64,000 nt of DNA from contig NZ_FOWC01000001.1 in NCBI RefSeq assembly GCF_900115345.1, positions 62,001-126,000 of the forward strand, written 5' to 3'. The notes under the pieces were generated by a model, which made no database searches, was not told where the DNA came from, and saw only the letters and a list, made by a program, of their open reading frames with translations. Of this stretch, positions 16,130 to 26,345 are shown one piece after another (the stretch's first letter is position 1; each line of letters starts with the position of its first letter). Origin of the DNA: Amycolatopsis rubida. Its GTDB lineage: Bacteria > Actinomycetota > Actinomycetes > Mycobacteriales > Pseudonocardiaceae. Position numbers and translations under genes: made by a program.

Positions 16130-16149
16130 ATCCCGGTGCTAACCGGGAT
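16130..16149 (-). terminator. Terminator after map
   Basis: An 8-bp perfect stem (ATCCCGGT / ACCGGGAT) with a 4-nt loop starts 6 bp before the map stop codon's 3' flank is left and points toward infA on the minus strand. No T-run follows. It separates the adk-map transcript from infA. Confidence 0.5.
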
Positions 16150-16155
16150 GAACAC

Positions 16156-16932
16156 TCACGAGTCTTCGGGCAGGGTGAGCACCCAGGGACCGTCCTCGGT
16201 GATGGCGACGGTGTGCTCCCAGTGCGCGGCGCGCGAACCGTCGACGGTGACGACCGTCCAGCCGTCTTCCAGTTCGAGGGTTTCGCCGCTGCCACCGGTC
16301 AGCATGGGCTCGACCGCGAGCGCCATGCCAGGCTTGAGCCGCGGGCCCTTGCCGGGTTTGCCGACGTTCGGCAGGAACGGCTCCATGTGCATCTGGCGGC
16401 CGATGCCGTGGCCGCCGTACTCAAGAATCTCGCCGTACTCGCGGCCGTCGTCCTCGCCCGCCTGGCGGGCGGCGGTCTGCACGGCGAACGAGATGTCGGT
16501 GAGCCGGGAGCCCGCGCGGACAGCCTCGATGCCCGCCCACATGGCACGCTTGGTGGCCGCCGACAGCTCGCGGTCCTTTTCGCTGGCCTCGCCGATCTCC
16601 AGCGTCACCGCGGAGTCGCCGTGCCAGCCGTCGAGAATCGCGCCGCAGTCGACCGAGATCAGGTCCCCGTCGGCGAGTACCTGCTTGTCCGACGGGATGC
16701 CGTGCACGATCTGCTCGTTCACTGACGCGCAGATCGACGCCGGGAACCCGTGGTAGCCCTTGAACGAGGGCACCGCGCCGGCGTCGCGGATCGTCTGCTC
16801 GGCCAGTTCGTCGAGCTCGGCCGTGCTGACCCCGGGCCGCGCGAGTTCGCGCACGGCGGCCAGGGTGCGGGCGACGACGAGACCGGCCGCCCGCATGGCC
16901 TCCAGCTCGCCGCGGGTCTTGACCTCGATCAT
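16156..16932 (-). CDS. map: Type I methionine aminopeptidase
   Basis: The enzyme removes the initiator methionine in the cytosol using two metal ions. The 258-residue form begins [17 protein letters not shown]. The metal ligands lie in [20 protein letters not shown] (Asp, Asp), [12 protein letters not shown] (His), [11 protein letters not shown] (Glu) and the late Glu in [10 protein letters not shown]. The start is a choice: ATG at 16930-16932 matches Streptomyces proteins, while GTG at 16978-16980 overlaps the adk stop and has GGAGGG just after it. The latter would add 16 residues. Confidence 0.93.
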   Translation of the reverse strand: MIEVKTRGELEAMRAAGLVVARTLAAVRELARPGVSTAELDELAEQTIRDAGAVPSFKGYHGFPASICASVNEQIVHGIPSDKQVLADGDLISVDCGAILDGWHGDSAVTLEIGEASEKDRELSAATKRAMWAGIEAVRAGSRLTDISFAVQTAARQAGEDDGREYGEILEYGGHGIGRQMHMEPFLPNVGKPGKGPRLKPGMALAVEPMLTGGSGETLELEDGWTVVTVDGSRAAHWEHTVAITEDGPWVLTLPEDS

Positions 16933-16976
16933 GCGCCCGCGGCGGAGCACTTGCAGAACACGCAACCCTCCGAGAT

Positions 16977-17531
16977 TCACGTGCGGTCGCGCAGCGCTTT
17001 CAGCACGCGGTCCGAGATCTCCTGCACCTCGCCGACGCCGTCGACCTTCACCAGGATGTCGGCGTAGTACTCCAGCAGCGGCGCGGTCTCCGACACGTAC
17101 ACCTGCTGGCGGCGGCGGATGACGTCCTCGGTGTCGTCCGAACGGCCGCGCGACATGAGCCTGCCGACGACGACGTCCTCGGCCACGTCGAGCTGGATGA
17201 CCGCGTCGAGCTTGGTGTCAGCCTCGCTCAGCATTTCGCCGAGGACCTCGGCCTGCTTGGTGTTGCGCGGGAACCCGTCGAGCAGGAAGCCTGCCTTCGC
17301 GTCCGGTTCGGTCAGCCGCTCGCGGACCATTTCGTTGGTCACCGAGTCCGGCACCAGTTCGCCCGAGTCCAGGTACCGCTTGGCCTCCTGGCCGAGCGGA
17401 GTCTCCTGGCCGACGTGCGCCCGGAAAAGGTCGCCGGTCGAGATGTGCGGGATCCGCAGCTGCTCGGACAGGGCAACCGCCTGCGTGCCTTTGCCCGCGC
17501 CGGGCGGTCCGACGAGAACCAGTCGCGTCAC
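16977..17531 (-). CDS. adk: Adenylate kinase
   Basis: It interconverts ATP+AMP and 2 ADP in the cytosol. The 184-residue protein has the P-loop GPPGAGKGTQ at residues 8-17, the AMP-binding STGDLFRAHV and LLDGFPRNTKQ, and the short lid (RGRSDD) of actinobacterial enzymes without zinc cysteines. It starts at GTG, overlapping the secY stop (GTGA), which gives the common secY-adk-map order. Confidence 0.97.
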   Translation of the reverse strand: MTRLVLVGPPGAGKGTQAVALSEQLRIPHISTGDLFRAHVGQETPLGQEAKRYLDSGELVPDSVTNEMVRERLTEPDAKAGFLLDGFPRNTKQAEVLGEMLSEADTKLDAVIQLDVAEDVVVGRLMSRGRSDDTEDVIRRRQQVYVSETAPLLEYYADILVKVDGVGEVQEISDRVLKALRDRT

Positions 17532-18835
17532 TTCAAGAACCCTTCGTAGTTGCGCTGCATCAGCTGGCTTTCGATCTGCTTCACGGTGTCGAGCCCGACA
17601 CCGACCATGATCAGCACAGCCGTGCCACCGAACGGGAAGTTCTGGTTGTTCCCGCTGCCGGTGAGGGACAGGAAGAAGTTCGGGAGGATCGCGATGATGC
17701 CCAGGTACAGCGAACCGGGAAGAGTGATCCGGCCCAGCACGAAGCTGAGATACTCGGCGGTGGGACGGCCGGGCCGGATGCCCGGGATGAAGCCGCCGAA
17801 CTTCTTCATCTCTTCCGCACGCTCGTCCACGTTGAACGTGATCGTGATGTAGAAGTAGGTGAAGAAGATGATCAACAGGAAGTAGAGCAGGATGTGCACC
17901 CAGCTGCTCTGGTTGACCAGGTAGTTCTGAATGAACGACTGCCAGCCCGCGTTGCTGTTCGGGTCGCCGATCAGCTGACTGAGCAGCTGCGGCAGGTACA
18001 GCAGCGACGAGGCGAAGATGACCGGGATGACACCGGCCTGGTTCACCTTGATCGGCAGGTAGGTCGAGGTGCCGCCGTACATCCGGCGGCCGACCATGCG
18101 CTTGGCGTACTGCACCGGGATCCGGCGCTGGCCCTGCTCGACGAAGATGACGCTGGCGATGATCACCAGGCCGAACGCGAGAACCACGACCAGCGCGACG
18201 CCGCCGCCGTTGCTGATGATGTTGGCGCCCTCGGCCGGGATGCGGGCCGCGATGTTCAGGAAGATCAGCACCGACATGCCGTTGCCGACACCGCGCTCGG
18301 TGATCAGCTCGCCCAGCCACATCATCACCGCGGTGCCCGCGGTCATGGTGACCACGATCAGCGTCAGCGAGTAGATGCTGTTGTCCGGGATGATCGGCTG
18401 CGAGCAGCCCTGGAACAGGGTGCCGCGGTCAGCAAGCGCGACCACGCCGGTGGCCTGCAGGATCGCCAGCGCGATCGTCAGGTACCGGGTGTACTGGGTC
18501 AGCTTGTTCTGGCCGGACTGGCCTTCCTTCTTCAGCTCCTCGAACCGCGGGATGACCACGGTGAGCAGCTGAACGATGATGCTCGCGGTGATGTAGGGCA
18601 TGATGCCCGTCGCGAACAGCGACAGCTGCAGCAGCGCACCGCCGCTGAAGAGGTTGAGCAGCTGGTACACGCCCTGCTGGTCGGCCTGTGCGGTACAGGC
18701 CTGCACGGCGGCGAACGAGACCCCCGGAGCCGGGATGGTTGCACCGATCCGGTAGACCGCGACGATGGCTAGCGTGAACAGGATCTTCTTGCGTAGATCC
18801 GGCGTCGCGAGAGCCGAGCGGAATGCGCTGAGCAC
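17528..18835 (-). CDS. secY: SecY, protein translocase channel subunit
   Basis: SecY forms the Sec channel for export and membrane insertion. The 435-residue protein has ten membrane helices and starts MLSAFRSALATPDLRKKILF. Typical elements include the plug segment after helix 1 and the cytosolic loop GQRRIPVQYAKRMVGRRMYGG. It starts at GTG, with AGGAGGT upstream. About 690 bp without a gene lie upstream, so it has its own promoter here rather than following rplO directly. Confidence 0.97.
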   Translation of the reverse strand: MLSAFRSALATPDLRKKILFTLAIVAVYRIGATIPAPGVSFAAVQACTAQADQQGVYQLLNLFSGGALLQLSLFATGIMPYITASIIVQLLTVVIPRFEELKKEGQSGQNKLTQYTRYLTIALAILQATGVVALADRGTLFQGCSQPIIPDNSIYSLTLIVVTMTAGTAVMMWLGELITERGVGNGMSVLIFLNIAARIPAEGANIISNGGGVALVVVLAFGLVIIASVIFVEQGQRRIPVQYAKRMVGRRMYGGTSTYLPIKVNQAGVIPVIFASSLLYLPQLLSQLIGDPNSNAGWQSFIQNYLVNQSSWVHILLYFLLIIFFTYFYITITFNVDERAEEMKKFGGFIPGIRPGRPTAEYLSFVLGRITLPGSLYLGIIAILPNFFLSLTGSGNNQNFPFGGTAVLIMVGVGLDTVKQIESQLMQRNYEGFLK

Positions 18836-19525
18836 GCGGGGGACCTCCTCGGCGTCGTCGGTCGTCCCAACCGACGATCGGCTTGGCCGGTACGAGACCG
18901 GCGGGATGTCTGACTCACTGGCAAGCCAGGAACGCTTCAGGGCAAACAGGCCCGGAAACGTGCCGCCGACTCTAACAGCTTCGCATGGGGCGTCCGCAGC
19001 GCGTGTGCGTTTTACGTCTCAGTGCGCGCCAGTCCCGCACTGAAGAGCCGCAGGTAGGGCCGGTCGGAGCACAGATGATCACCTGTTCGGCCCGCGCCGT
19101 TCGGCGGGCTTTCCCACAACAGCACGGAAAACGACACCCTCATTGACCCGAAGTCCGTGAGGCCACCCTCATTGACTCTGATTCCCGCAGGGTTCCCCTC
19201 ACGCCCCCCACCGGCCCGCGAGGGGGCCCCTTCACGAACGCGGGTTCCCTCAAGAAGCCCCACCCACAAACCGCAGCCGACGCACCCACCATCGAGACAC
19301 CCAGCCCCTCCCCCGCACCCCGATACGAAGCCTCCCTGCGGTCTGGGGTTGCTTGTCAAGGCATCTTTCCCGCCTTGACAAGCAACCCCAGACCGTCAGC
19401 ACAATCAACCTTCGGGGTGCCCCACACCAGCAACCAGGCCAATGTCGCCCCCAGGCGACGAGCCAAAACAAAACGGACCCGCCCGGCAAGAAAGCCGGAC
19501 GGGCCCGTTCTCAAACGCAAGCAGA
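18836..19525. other. 690-bp gene-free region between rplO and secY
   Basis: No credible gene was seen here. On the minus strand near secY, TAGAGT at about 18972-18977 is a possible -10 without a clear -35. The middle holds degenerate repeats (two copies of ACCCTCATTGAC and one TCTGATTCCCGCA that recurs near 38251). The distal part holds a perfect 24-bp palindrome (19339-19395). It is unusually long for the spc operon. Confidence 0.6.
19339..19395. repeat. Perfect 24-bp inverted repeat with 9-nt loop
   Basis: The left arm (19339-19362) begins CGGTCTGGGGTTGCTTGTC and the right arm (19372-19395) is its exact complement; the loop is ATCTTTCCC. No T-run follows on either strand. It may terminate rplO transcription, or be a dispersed intergenic palindrome or a small non-autonomous element. 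Confidence 0.85.
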
Positions 19526-19972
19526 TCAGCTGACGGTGGCCGAACCACCAGCAGCCTCGATCTTCTCCTTGGCAGAGCCGGAGAACGCGTGCGCGGTCAG
19601 CTCAAGCTTGACCCCGTTCAGGTCCCCGTTGCCGAGAACCTTGACGAGCTTGCCCTTGCGAACGAGACCGTTCGCGGCCAGCTCTTCCGGACCGACCTTG
19701 CCGCCGTCGGCGAACACCCGGGCGATGTCGCCCACGTTCACCGGCTGGTACTCGGTGCGGAACCGGTTCTTGAACCCACGCAGCTTCGGCAGCCGCATGT
19801 GGATGGGCATCTGCCCACCCTCGAACCCGGCGGGCACGTTCTTCCGGGCCTTGGTGCCCTTCGTACCGCGACCCGCGGTCTTGCCCTTCGAACCCTCACC
19901 ACGGCCGACGCGGATCTTGTCGCGCTTGGCGCCAGGAGCCGGACGAAGGTGGTGGATCTTGATGGCGGTCAT
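19526..19972 (-). CDS. rplO: 50S ribosomal protein L15
   Basis: uL15, 148 residues, starts [20 protein letters not shown] with the Gly/Lys-rich loop ([20 protein letters not shown]). It overlaps the rpmD stop by ATGA. Here it ends the spc ribosomal string, because secY is separated by 690 bp. Confidence 0.97.
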   Translation of the reverse strand: MTAIKIHHLRPAPGAKRDKIRVGRGEGSKGKTAGRGTKGTKARKNVPAGFEGGQMPIHMRLPKLRGFKNRFRTEYQPVNVGDIARVFADGGKVGPEELAANGLVRKGKLVKVLGNGDLNGVKLELTAHAFSGSAKEKIEAAGGSATVS

Positions 19973-20154
19973 GCCTGGACCTCCTCGACCTCCACCAGGT
20001 GGCGGACGGTGTGGATCAGGCCGCGCACCTGGGGGGTGTCCTCACGCACGACGCTCTGGCGGATCTTGCGCAGCCCGAGGGTGCGCAGCGACTCGCGGTG
20101 AGCGTGCTTCGTGCCGATCTTGCTCTTGACCTGAGTGACCTTGAGCTGAGCCAT
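19969..20154 (-). CDS. rpmD: 50S ribosomal protein L30
   Basis: uL30, 61 residues, starts [20 protein letters not shown] at ATG 20152-20154. The frame is open further upstream but would overlap rpsE. It has the standard length and place between rpsE and rplO. Confidence 0.96.
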   Translation of the reverse strand: MAQLKVTQVKSKIGTKHAHRESLRTLGLRKIRQSVVREDTPQVRGLIHTVRHLVEVEEVQA

Positions 20155-20155
20155 G

Positions 20156-20803
20156 TCAGACCCCCTGGCCGGCACGCTGGCGCAGCATCCGGGCCGGGGC
20201 GACGTCCTCGAGCGGCAGACCGCGGCGAGCGGCCACCTCCTCCGGACGCTGCAGCCCCTTCAGGGCCGCCACGGTCGCGTGCACGATGTTGATGGCGTTG
20301 TCGGAGCCGAGCGACTTCGACAGCACGTCGTGGACGCCCGCGCACTCCAGCACCGCGCGCACCGGGCCGCCGGCGATGACGCCGGTACCAGCGGAGGCGG
20401 GACGGAGCAGCACGACTCCGGCGGCTTCCTCACCCTGAATCGGGTGCGGAATGGTGCCGGCGACGCGCGGAACGCGGAAGAAGTTCTTCTTCGCTTCCTC
20501 GACGCCCTTGGCGATGGCCGCGGGAACTTCCTTGGCCTTGCCGTAGCCGACGCCGACCTGGCCGTCGCCGTCGCCGACGACCACCAGAGCGGTGAAGCTG
20601 AAGCGACGACCGCCCTTGACGACCTTGGCGACGCGGTTGATCGTCACGACCTTCTCAAGGTGCGGGGTCTTGTCCTGGCCGGCCCCGCCACGGCCGCCGT
20701 CGCGCCGGTCCCGGCCGCCACCGCGGCGGTCGTTGCGGTCGTTGCCGCCCTGACCGCCCGGTCCGCCCTGGCCGCCGCCGAATTGCCGTGTACGTCCCGG
20801 CAT
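20156..20803 (-). CDS. rpsE: 30S ribosomal protein S5
   Basis: uS5 shapes the mRNA entry site and accuracy. The 215-residue protein has an actinobacterial Gly/Arg/Asn-rich N-terminal extension (about residues 1-45, [18 protein letters not shown]). The dsRBD-like domain ([20 protein letters not shown]) and the C-terminal domain follow. It lies one base before rpmD. Confidence 0.97.
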   Translation of the reverse strand: MPGRTRQFGGGQGGPGGQGGNDRNDRRGGGRDRRDGGRGGAGQDKTPHLEKVVTINRVAKVVKGGRRFSFTALVVVGDGDGQVGVGYGKAKEVPAAIAKGVEEAKKNFFRVPRVAGTIPHPIQGEEAAGVVLLRPASAGTGVIAGGPVRAVLECAGVHDVLSKSLGSDNAINIVHATVAALKGLQRPEEVAARRGLPLEDVAPARMLRQRAGQGV

Positions 20804-20834
20804 CAGGCTTTCCTTCCATTCACGAGCATGTGCA

Positions 20835-21248
20835 TCAGAACTTCAACCCCGCCTCACGGGCGGCGTCGGCAAGCGCGGCGATGCGGCCGTGGTAGGCGTT
20901 GCCGCCACGGTCGAACACCACGGCTTCGATGCCGGCGTCCTTGGCGCGCGAAGCCACCAGTTCGCCGACCTTCGCGGCCTTGGCCTTCTTGTCGCCCTCG
21001 AACGACCGGAGGTCGGTTTCGAGGGTGGACGCCGACGCCAGCGTGTGACCGGCGAGGTCGTCGATCACCTGCACGGTGATGTGCCGCGAGGACCGCTTGA
21101 CGACCATGCGCGGACGCACCGGCGTCCCGCTGATCTTCTTGCGGAGGCGGAAGTGCCGACGGGCCTTGGCGACGCGGCGGCGGGTCGAGATGTCCTTGCC
21201 GATGCCGCGCTTGCGCGCCGAGGACGCAGTGGTAGTCGTGTCGCTCAT
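20835..21248 (-). CDS. rplR: 50S ribosomal protein L18
   Basis: uL18 binds 5S rRNA. The 137-residue protein starts [20 protein letters not shown]. The ATG at 21246-21248 shares one base with the rplF stop (TGATG), and a GTG directly before it is a possible alternative. The core [20 protein letters not shown] and the C-terminal [10 protein letters not shown] are typical. Confidence 0.96.
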   Translation of the reverse strand: MSDTTTTASSARKRGIGKDISTRRRVAKARRHFRLRKKISGTPVRPRMVVKRSSRHITVQVIDDLAGHTLASASTLETDLRSFEGDKKAKAAKVGELVASRAKDAGIEAVVFDRGGNAYHGRIAALADAAREAGLKF

Positions 21249-21787
21249 CACTTACCCGTCTTTCCGACCTTGCGGCGGATCTTCTCACCCTCGTACCGCA
21301 GGCCCTTGCCCTTGTACGGGTCCGGGCGGCGCAGCTTGCGGATGACCGCGGCGGTCTGGCCGACCTTCTGCTTGTCGATGCCGGACACCGAGAACCGGGT
21401 CGGCGACTCCACCTTGAAGGTGATGCCTTCCGGAGCCTCGATCTTGACCGGGTGGCTGTAGCCGAGGGCGAACTCGAGGTCCGAGCCCTTGGCCTGCACG
21501 CGGTAACCGACGCCGTGGATCTCGAGCTTCTTCTCGTAGCCCTCGGTCACGCCCACCACGAGGTTGTTCACCAGCGTGCGGGTGAGGCCGTGCAGGGCGC
21601 GGCTCGTGCGCTCGTCGTCCGGGCGCTTCACCAGGAGGACGCCGTCCTCGTCGCGCTCGACGACGATCGGCTCGGCGACAGTGTGCTCCAGGGTGCCCTT
21701 CGGCCCCTTGACCTTGACGTGCTGGCCGTCGATGGTCACCTCGACCCCGGAGGGGACGGCGACCGGCAGCTTTCCGATGCGTGACAT
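21248..21787 (-). CDS. rplF: 50S ribosomal protein L6
   Basis: uL6 lies near the GTPase centre. The 179-residue protein starts [20 protein letters not shown] at ATG 21785-21787 and shows both L6 repeats and the C-terminal [20 protein letters not shown]. It is 16 bp after rpsH. Confidence 0.97.
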   Translation of the reverse strand: MSRIGKLPVAVPSGVEVTIDGQHVKVKGPKGTLEHTVAEPIVVERDEDGVLLVKRPDDERTSRALHGLTRTLVNNLVVGVTEGYEKKLEIHGVGYRVQAKGSDLEFALGYSHPVKIEAPEGITFKVESPTRFSVSGIDKQKVGQTAAVIRKLRRPDPYKGKGLRYEGEKIRRKVGKTGK

Positions 21788-21803
21788 GTCTGTGCCCCCT
21801 TCC

Positions 21804-22202
21804 TTACCAGACGTAGGCGAGGACTTCGCCGCCCACGTTGTTGCGCTTGGCCTGCCGGTCGGTCTGCAGGCCGCCGGACGTCGAGATGATCGCGACGCCG
21901 AGGCCACCCAGAACGGACGGCAGTTCGGTCGATTTTGCGTAGACCCGCAGACCCGGCTTGGAGACGCGGCGAAGGCCGGCGATGCTCCGCTCGCGGTTGG
22001 GGCCGTACTTCAGCTCGACGACCAGGTTCTTGTGCTTCTCGCCCGGCTCGTCGCGGTAGCTCGCGATGTAGCCCTCGCGCTTGAGGATCTCGGCGATGTT
22101 CGCCTTGATCTTCGAGTGCGGAAGCACGACCTCGTCGTGGTACGCCGAGTTCGCGTTGCGCAGACGGGTCAAGAAGTCTGCGATCGGGTCGGTCATCGTC
22201 AT
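21804..22202 (-). CDS. rpsH: 30S ribosomal protein S8
   Basis: uS8 organises the 16S central domain. The 132-residue protein starts [20 protein letters not shown] and ends with the conserved [20 protein letters not shown] and VLAYVW. It is in the normal place between rpsZ and rplF. Confidence 0.97.
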   Translation of the reverse strand: MTMTDPIADFLTRLRNANSAYHDEVVLPHSKIKANIAEILKREGYIASYRDEPGEKHKNLVVELKYGPNRERSIAGLRRVSKPGLRVYAKSTELPSVLGGLGVAIISTSGGLQTDRQAKRNNVGGEVLAYVW

Positions 22203-22308
22203 GGTGACCTGTCAACCTTTCTCGCCTGGTTCCCCGCCTCGCCCGGCCGGAGCGGTCTCCGGCCGGGTCGGCGGGGCCTGTGGCGAACTGGGAATAGAGT
22301 TTCGAGCC

Positions 22309-22494
22309 TTACCAGCTGGACTTGTGAACACCGGGCAGTTCGCCAGCGTGCGCCATCTCCCGGAGGCAGATCCGGCACAGGCCGAACTTGCGGTACACCG
22401 AGTGCGGACGACCGCACCGGTTGCACCGGGTGTAGGCGCGCACCGCGAACTTCGGCTTCTTCGAAGCCTTGCTGATCAGCGCTTTCTTGGCCAT
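22309..22494 (-). CDS. rpsZ: 30S ribosomal protein S14 type Z
   Basis: This is the zinc-binding S14 form, 61 residues, with Cys pairs in [10 protein letters not shown] and LCRICLRE. It starts [20 protein letters not shown] at ATG 22492-22494. It lies in the spc operon between rplE and rpsH as usual; cysteine-free S14 paralogues, if present, lie elsewhere. Confidence 0.96.
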   Translation of the reverse strand: MAKKALISKASKKPKFAVRAYTRCNRCGRPHSVYRKFGLCRICLREMAHAGELPGVHKSSW

Positions 22495-22495
22495 C

Positions 22496-23059
22496 TCAGT
22501 TCTCCTTGAACGGGAAACCGAGCTTGCGCAGCAGCGCCCGGCCCTCGTCGTCGGTGGTGGCGGTGGTGACGACGGTGACGTCCATGCCACGGGGGCGGTC
22601 GATGTCGTCCGGGTTGATCTCGTGGAACATCGACTGCTCGTTGAGACCGAACGTGTAGTTGCCGTTGCCGTCGAACTGCTTGGGCGAAAGCCCGCGGAAG
22701 TCGCGGATGCGGGGCAGCGCGATGGTCAGCAGCCGGTCGAGGAACTCCCACATCCGGTCGCCGCGCAGCGTGACGCGCGCGCCGATCGGCTGGCCCTCGC
22801 GCAGCTTGAACTGCGCGATGGACTTGCGGGCCTTGCGGATCTCCGGCTTCTGCCCGGTGATCAGGGCGAGGTCGCGGACCGCGCCGTCGATCAGCTTGCT
22901 GTCCCTGGCGGCGTCCCCGACACCCATGTTCACGACGATCTTCACGACGCCGGGAATCTGGTGCACGTTGGCGATGGAGAACTCCTTCTGGAGCTCGCCC
23001 TTGATCTCTTCGCGGTACCGGGTCTTCAGACGCGGCACGATCTTCTCTGCGGTGGTCAT
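22496..23059 (-). CDS. rplE: 50S ribosomal protein L5
   Basis: uL5 binds 5S rRNA and contacts P-site tRNA. The 187-residue protein starts [20 protein letters not shown] and contains [20 protein letters not shown] and [20 protein letters not shown]. It ends one base before the rpsZ start. Confidence 0.97.
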   Translation of the reverse strand: MTTAEKIVPRLKTRYREEIKGELQKEFSIANVHQIPGVVKIVVNMGVGDAARDSKLIDGAVRDLALITGQKPEIRKARKSIAQFKLREGQPIGARVTLRGDRMWEFLDRLLTIALPRIRDFRGLSPKQFDGNGNYTFGLNEQSMFHEINPDDIDRPRGMDVTVVTTATTDDEGRALLRKLGFPFKEN

Positions 23060-23060
23060 G

Positions 23061-23375
23061 TCAGATGTCCTTGCCGTTCCGGCGCGAGACCCGGACCTTC
23101 TTGCCGTCCTCGCCGATGCGGTAGCCCACCCGGGTCGGCTTGCCGTCCGAGTCCACGACCATCACGTTCGAGACGTGGATGGGCGCTTCCTGGGTCACGA
23201 TGCCGCCGGACTGCGCGCCGCGCTGGGTCTGGGTGATCCGGGTGTGCTTCTTGATCCGGTTGACACCCTCGACCAGAACGCGCTCGCGGTCCGGGTAGGC
23301 CTGGATGACCTTGCCCTTGGCACCCTTGTCCTTGCCGGCGATAACGACGACCGTGTCGCCCTTCTTCACCTTCAT
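23061..23375 (-). CDS. rplX: 50S ribosomal protein L24
   Basis: uL24 is an assembly initiator. The 104-residue protein starts [20 protein letters not shown], a KOW motif. The ATG at 23373-23375 shares one base with the rplN stop (TGATG). It is followed directly by rplE. Confidence 0.96.
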   Translation of the reverse strand: MKVKKGDTVVVIAGKDKGAKGKVIQAYPDRERVLVEGVNRIKKHTRITQTQRGAQSGGIVTQEAPIHVSNVMVVDSDGKPTRVGYRIGEDGKKVRVSRRNGKDI

Positions 23376-23743
23376 CACAGCACCTCCGGCGCGAGCGAAA
23401 TGATCTTCATGAACTTTCGGTCGCGCAGCTCGCGGCCCACCGGGCCGAAGATGCGGGTGCCCCGGGGCTCGTTGTCGTTCTTGATGAGCACGGCGGCGTT
23501 CTCGTCGAACCGGATGTAGGAACCGTCCGGACGACGGCGCTCCTTCACCGTGCGGACGATGACCGCCTTGACGACATCGCCCTTCTTCACCCCGGCGGCC
23601 GGGATGGCGTCCTTCACGGTGGCGACGATGATGTCGCCGATGCCGGCGTAGCGCCGCCCGGATCCGCCGAGCACGCGGATGCAAAGGATTTCCTTCGCGC
23701 CCGTGTTGTCGGCAACCCGAAGCCGCGACTCCTGCTGGATCAC
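23375..23743 (-). CDS. rplN: 50S ribosomal protein L14
   Basis: uL14, 122 residues, starts at GTG ([20 protein letters not shown]) and keeps the signature near [18 protein letters not shown]. It takes part in the inter-subunit bridge. It is coupled to rplX by a one-base overlap. Confidence 0.97.
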   Translation of the reverse strand: MIQQESRLRVADNTGAKEILCIRVLGGSGRRYAGIGDIIVATVKDAIPAAGVKKGDVVKAVIVRTVKERRRPDGSYIRFDENAAVLIKNDNEPRGTRIFGPVGRELRDRKFMKIISLAPEVL

Positions 23744-23818
23744 GTCAACTCCTGTATGTCGCGCTGGTTCTCGCCTTCCGGCGAGCCTTGCGGAACCAAG
23801 GACTCCGAGGAGCCCTGC

Positions 23819-24097
23819 TTACTTGGCCTTCTCCACGACCTGCACCAGACGCCAGCGCTTGGTCGCCGACAGCGGCCGGGTCTCCATCAGCGTGACCCGG
23901 TCGCCCACGCCCGCCTCGTTGTTCTCGTCGTGCACCTTGACCTTGGTGGTGCTGCGGAGAACCTTCGAGTAGCGCGGGTGCTTCTTGCGGTCCTCAAGCT
24001 CGACCACGATCGTCTTGTCCATCTTGTCCGAGACGACGTAACCCTCGCGGACCTTGCGGTAGTTCCGGACGGTCTTCTCGGTGGCAGCCTCGCTCAT
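23819..24097 (-). CDS. rpsQ: 30S ribosomal protein S17
   Basis: uS17, 92 residues, with the OB-fold core [20 protein letters not shown]. It starts [20 protein letters not shown] at an ATGA overlap with rpmC. It closes the S10 string; rplN follows after 75 bp. Confidence 0.97.
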   Translation of the reverse strand: MSEAATEKTVRNYRKVREGYVVSDKMDKTIVVELEDRKKHPRYSKVLRSTTKVKVHDENNEAGVGDRVTLMETRPLSATKRWRLVQVVEKAK

Positions 24098-24339
24098 GCG
24101 GCACCTTCACTTTCGGCGTCGGGAGCCACGGAAAGCCCGAGCTCGCGCTCGCGCATGACCGTGTAGATCCGCGCGATGTCCGTGCGGACGGTGCGCAGCC
24201 GACGGTTGTTGTCCAGCTGCCCGGTCGCCATCTGGAAGCGGAGGTTGAACAGCTCCTCCTTGTATTCCTTCAGACGCAGCACGAGCTCTTCGGCGGTGAG
24301 CTCACGCAGCTCGGATGCCTGTGCGGCTCCGTTAGCCAT
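24094..24339 (-). CDS. rpmC: 50S ribosomal protein L29
   Basis: uL29 lies at the polypeptide exit. The 81-residue protein has the two-helix core ([37 protein letters not shown]). Its start shares one base with the rplP stop. Its acidic C-terminal tail is a little longer than in E. coli. Confidence 0.96.
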   Translation of the reverse strand: MANGAAQASELRELTAEELVLRLKEYKEELFNLRFQMATGQLDNNRRLRTVRTDIARIYTVMRERELGLSVAPDAESEGAA

Positions 24340-24755
24340 CAGAACTCACCTTCCCGGGTCACGATGCGGCACTTCATGGGCAGCTTGTGGATCGCGCGGC
24401 GGAGCGCCTCGCGGGCGGTCTCCTCGTTCGGGAAGCTGATCTCGAACATCACGCGGCCCGGCTTCACGTTGGCGATCCACCACTCGGGCGAACCCTTGCC
24501 GGAACCCATGCGGGTTTCCGCCGGCTTCTTGGTCAGCGGGCGGTCCGGGTAGATCGTCGTCCACACCTTGCCGCCACGCTTGATGTGACGGGTCATGGCG
24601 ATACGAGCGGACTCGATCTGCCGGTTCGTCACGTAGCTGTGCTCAAGCGCCTGGATGCCGTACTCGCCGAAGTTGACCTTGGTACCGCCCTTGGCGGCGC
24701 CGTGGCGCTTCGGGGAGTGCTGCTTGCGGTGCTTGACCCTGCGCGGGATGAGCAC
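24339..24755 (-). CDS. rplP: 50S ribosomal protein L16
   Basis: uL16 contacts A-site tRNA near the peptidyl transferase centre. The 138 residues start at GTG ([20 protein letters not shown]) and include [20 protein letters not shown] and the [19 protein letters not shown] loop. Confidence 0.97.
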   Translation of the reverse strand: MLIPRRVKHRKQHSPKRHGAAKGGTKVNFGEYGIQALEHSYVTNRQIESARIAMTRHIKRGGKVWTTIYPDRPLTKKPAETRMGSGKGSPEWWIANVKPGRVMFEISFPNEETAREALRRAIHKLPMKCRIVTREGEF

Positions 24756-24758
24756 GTC

Positions 24759-25604
24759 TCAGCCCTCCGTCTTTTCTGCGGTCTCGGCGGCCGGGGCCGC
24801 TTCGGTCGCGTTGTCGCTCTTCGCGGCGGCAGCGGCGCGACCGGCTTCGGTCGACGTCGCGGTCGTGCCCGACGCGCCGGAACGGCGCGGGCGGGACGGC
24901 CGGTCGCCGCGGTCGCGGCGCGGCGCGCGGTCCGCGGCCGACGCGGCGGCGTCACGCTCGGCGCGCGCCTTCAGGCCGCCGACCAGCTCGCCCTTGTAGA
25001 TCCACACCTTCACGCCGATGCGGCCGAACGTCGTCTTGGCCTCGAAGAAGCCGTAGTCGATGTCAGCGCGCAGCGTGTGCAGCGGGACCCGGCCGTCGCG
25101 GTAGTGCTCGGAACGGGACATCTCGGCACCGCCGAGACGACCGCCGCACTGCACGCGGATGCCCTTGACCTGCGGCGAGCGCATGGAGGTCTGGATCGCC
25201 TTGCGCATCGCGCGGCGGAACGCCACGCGGTTGCTCAGCTGCTCCGCGACACCCTGGGCGACCAGTTGCGCGTCGGCCTCGGGGTTCTTCACCTCGAGGA
25301 TGTTCAGCTGGACCTGCTTCTTGGTCAGCTTCTCCAGCGCGCCGCGGATCCGGTCGGCCTCCGCGCCGCGACGGCCGATGACGATGCCCGGCCGGGCGGT
25401 GTGGATGTCGACGCGGACACGGTCACGGGTGCGCTCGATCTCGACCTTGGAGATGCCGGCGCGCTCCATGCCGGTGGAGAGCAGCTTGCGGATCTTGACG
25501 TCCTCGGCCACGTACTCCGCGTACTGCTTGTCGGCGTACCAGCGCGACTTCCAGTCGGTGGTGATACCCAGGCGGAAGCCGTGCGGGTTGATCTTCTGGC
25601 CCAC
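24759..25604 (-). CDS. rpsC: 30S ribosomal protein S3
   Basis: uS3 lines the mRNA entry tunnel. The 281-residue protein starts with GTG ([20 protein letters not shown]), sharing one base with the rplV stop (TAGTG). It contains a KH domain with the GxxG loop in VIGRRG. A long low-complexity basic then acidic tail (after about residue 210) makes it longer than the E. coli form, as in other high-GC actinobacteria. Confidence 0.97.
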   Translation of the reverse strand: MGQKINPHGFRLGITTDWKSRWYADKQYAEYVAEDVKIRKLLSTGMERAGISKVEIERTRDRVRVDIHTARPGIVIGRRGAEADRIRGALEKLTKKQVQLNILEVKNPEADAQLVAQGVAEQLSNRVAFRRAMRKAIQTSMRSPQVKGIRVQCGGRLGGAEMSRSEHYRDGRVPLHTLRADIDYGFFEAKTTFGRIGVKVWIYKGELVGGLKARAERDAAASAADRAPRRDRGDRPSRPRRSGASGTTATSTEAGRAAAAAKSDNATEAAPAAETAEKTEG

Positions 25605-26017
25605 TACCGGCCACCTGCCTTCTTGTTGCTCTTCTTCTCCGCAGGCCGCGACTCGACCACCACGGTGATGTGGCTGGTGCGCTTGCGGATCCGGTACGCA
25701 CGGCCCTGGGCACGCGGACGGATGCGCTTGAGGGTCGGGCCCTCGTCGGCGGTCGCGGACTTGATCCAGAGCGTCTCCGGGTCCAGCTGGAGGTTGTTCT
25801 CGGCGTTGGCCGCCGCGCTGGCGATGACCTTCGCGAGCTGCTCGCTCGCAGCCTGCGGCGCGAACCGGAGCACGGCCAAGGCCTCGCTGACGCTACGACC
25901 CTTGACGAGCTCGATCACCCGGCGCACCTTCATCGGCGCGTCCCGGACGAAACGAGCCCGCGCGACGGCCGTAGGCAGCTCTTCGGCTGCGGCCGTGGCG
26001 TTTGACTGGGCGTTCAT
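25604..26017 (-). CDS. rplV: 50S ribosomal protein L22
   Basis: uL22 lines the peptide exit tunnel. The 137-residue protein has a short extra N-terminus, then [20 protein letters not shown]. The tunnel hairpin lies in [20 protein letters not shown] and has the unaltered sequence expected of a macrolide-sensitive form. Confidence 0.97.
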   Translation of the reverse strand: MNAQSNATAAAEELPTAVARARFVRDAPMKVRRVIELVKGRSVSEALAVLRFAPQAASEQLAKVIASAAANAENNLQLDPETLWIKSATADEGPTLKRIRPRAQGRAYRIRKRTSHITVVVESRPAEKKSNKKAGGR

Positions 26018-26045
26018 CTGCTTCCCTTAACTTTCTCTGGCCCGC

Positions 26046-26327
26046 TCAGCGGCGGCGCGACTTGCGGTCGTCCTTGATGTGGCCCTTGAAGGTCCGCGTC
26101 GGGGCGAACTCGCCCAGCTTGTGACCCACCATCGCCTCGGTGACGAACACCGGGACGTGCTTGCGGCCGTCGTGCACCGCGATCGTGTGACCCAGGAAGT
26201 CCGGGATGATCGTGGAGCGCCGCGACCAGGTCTTGATCACGGTCTTCTTGCCCGATTCGTTGAGAGCGTCCACCTTCTTGAGCAGGTGGTCGTCCACGAA
26301 CGGGCCCTTCTTAAGGCTGCGTGGCAT
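26046..26327 (-). CDS. rpsS: 30S ribosomal protein S19
   Basis: uS19, 93 residues, starts [20 protein letters not shown] and contains the family signature around [20 protein letters not shown]. It lies between rplB and rplV. Confidence 0.97.
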   Translation of the reverse strand: MPRSLKKGPFVDDHLLKKVDALNESGKKTVIKTWSRRSTIIPDFLGHTIAVHDGRKHVPVFVTEAMVGHKLGEFAPTRTFKGHIKDDRKSRRR

Positions 26328-26345
26328 GTGCTTCTACCTCCCTGC

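Noticed and set aside
19339-19395. Palindrome considered as a standard intrinsic terminator
   Set aside because: No T-run on either strand and an arm longer than needed; kept as a repeat of unknown role.
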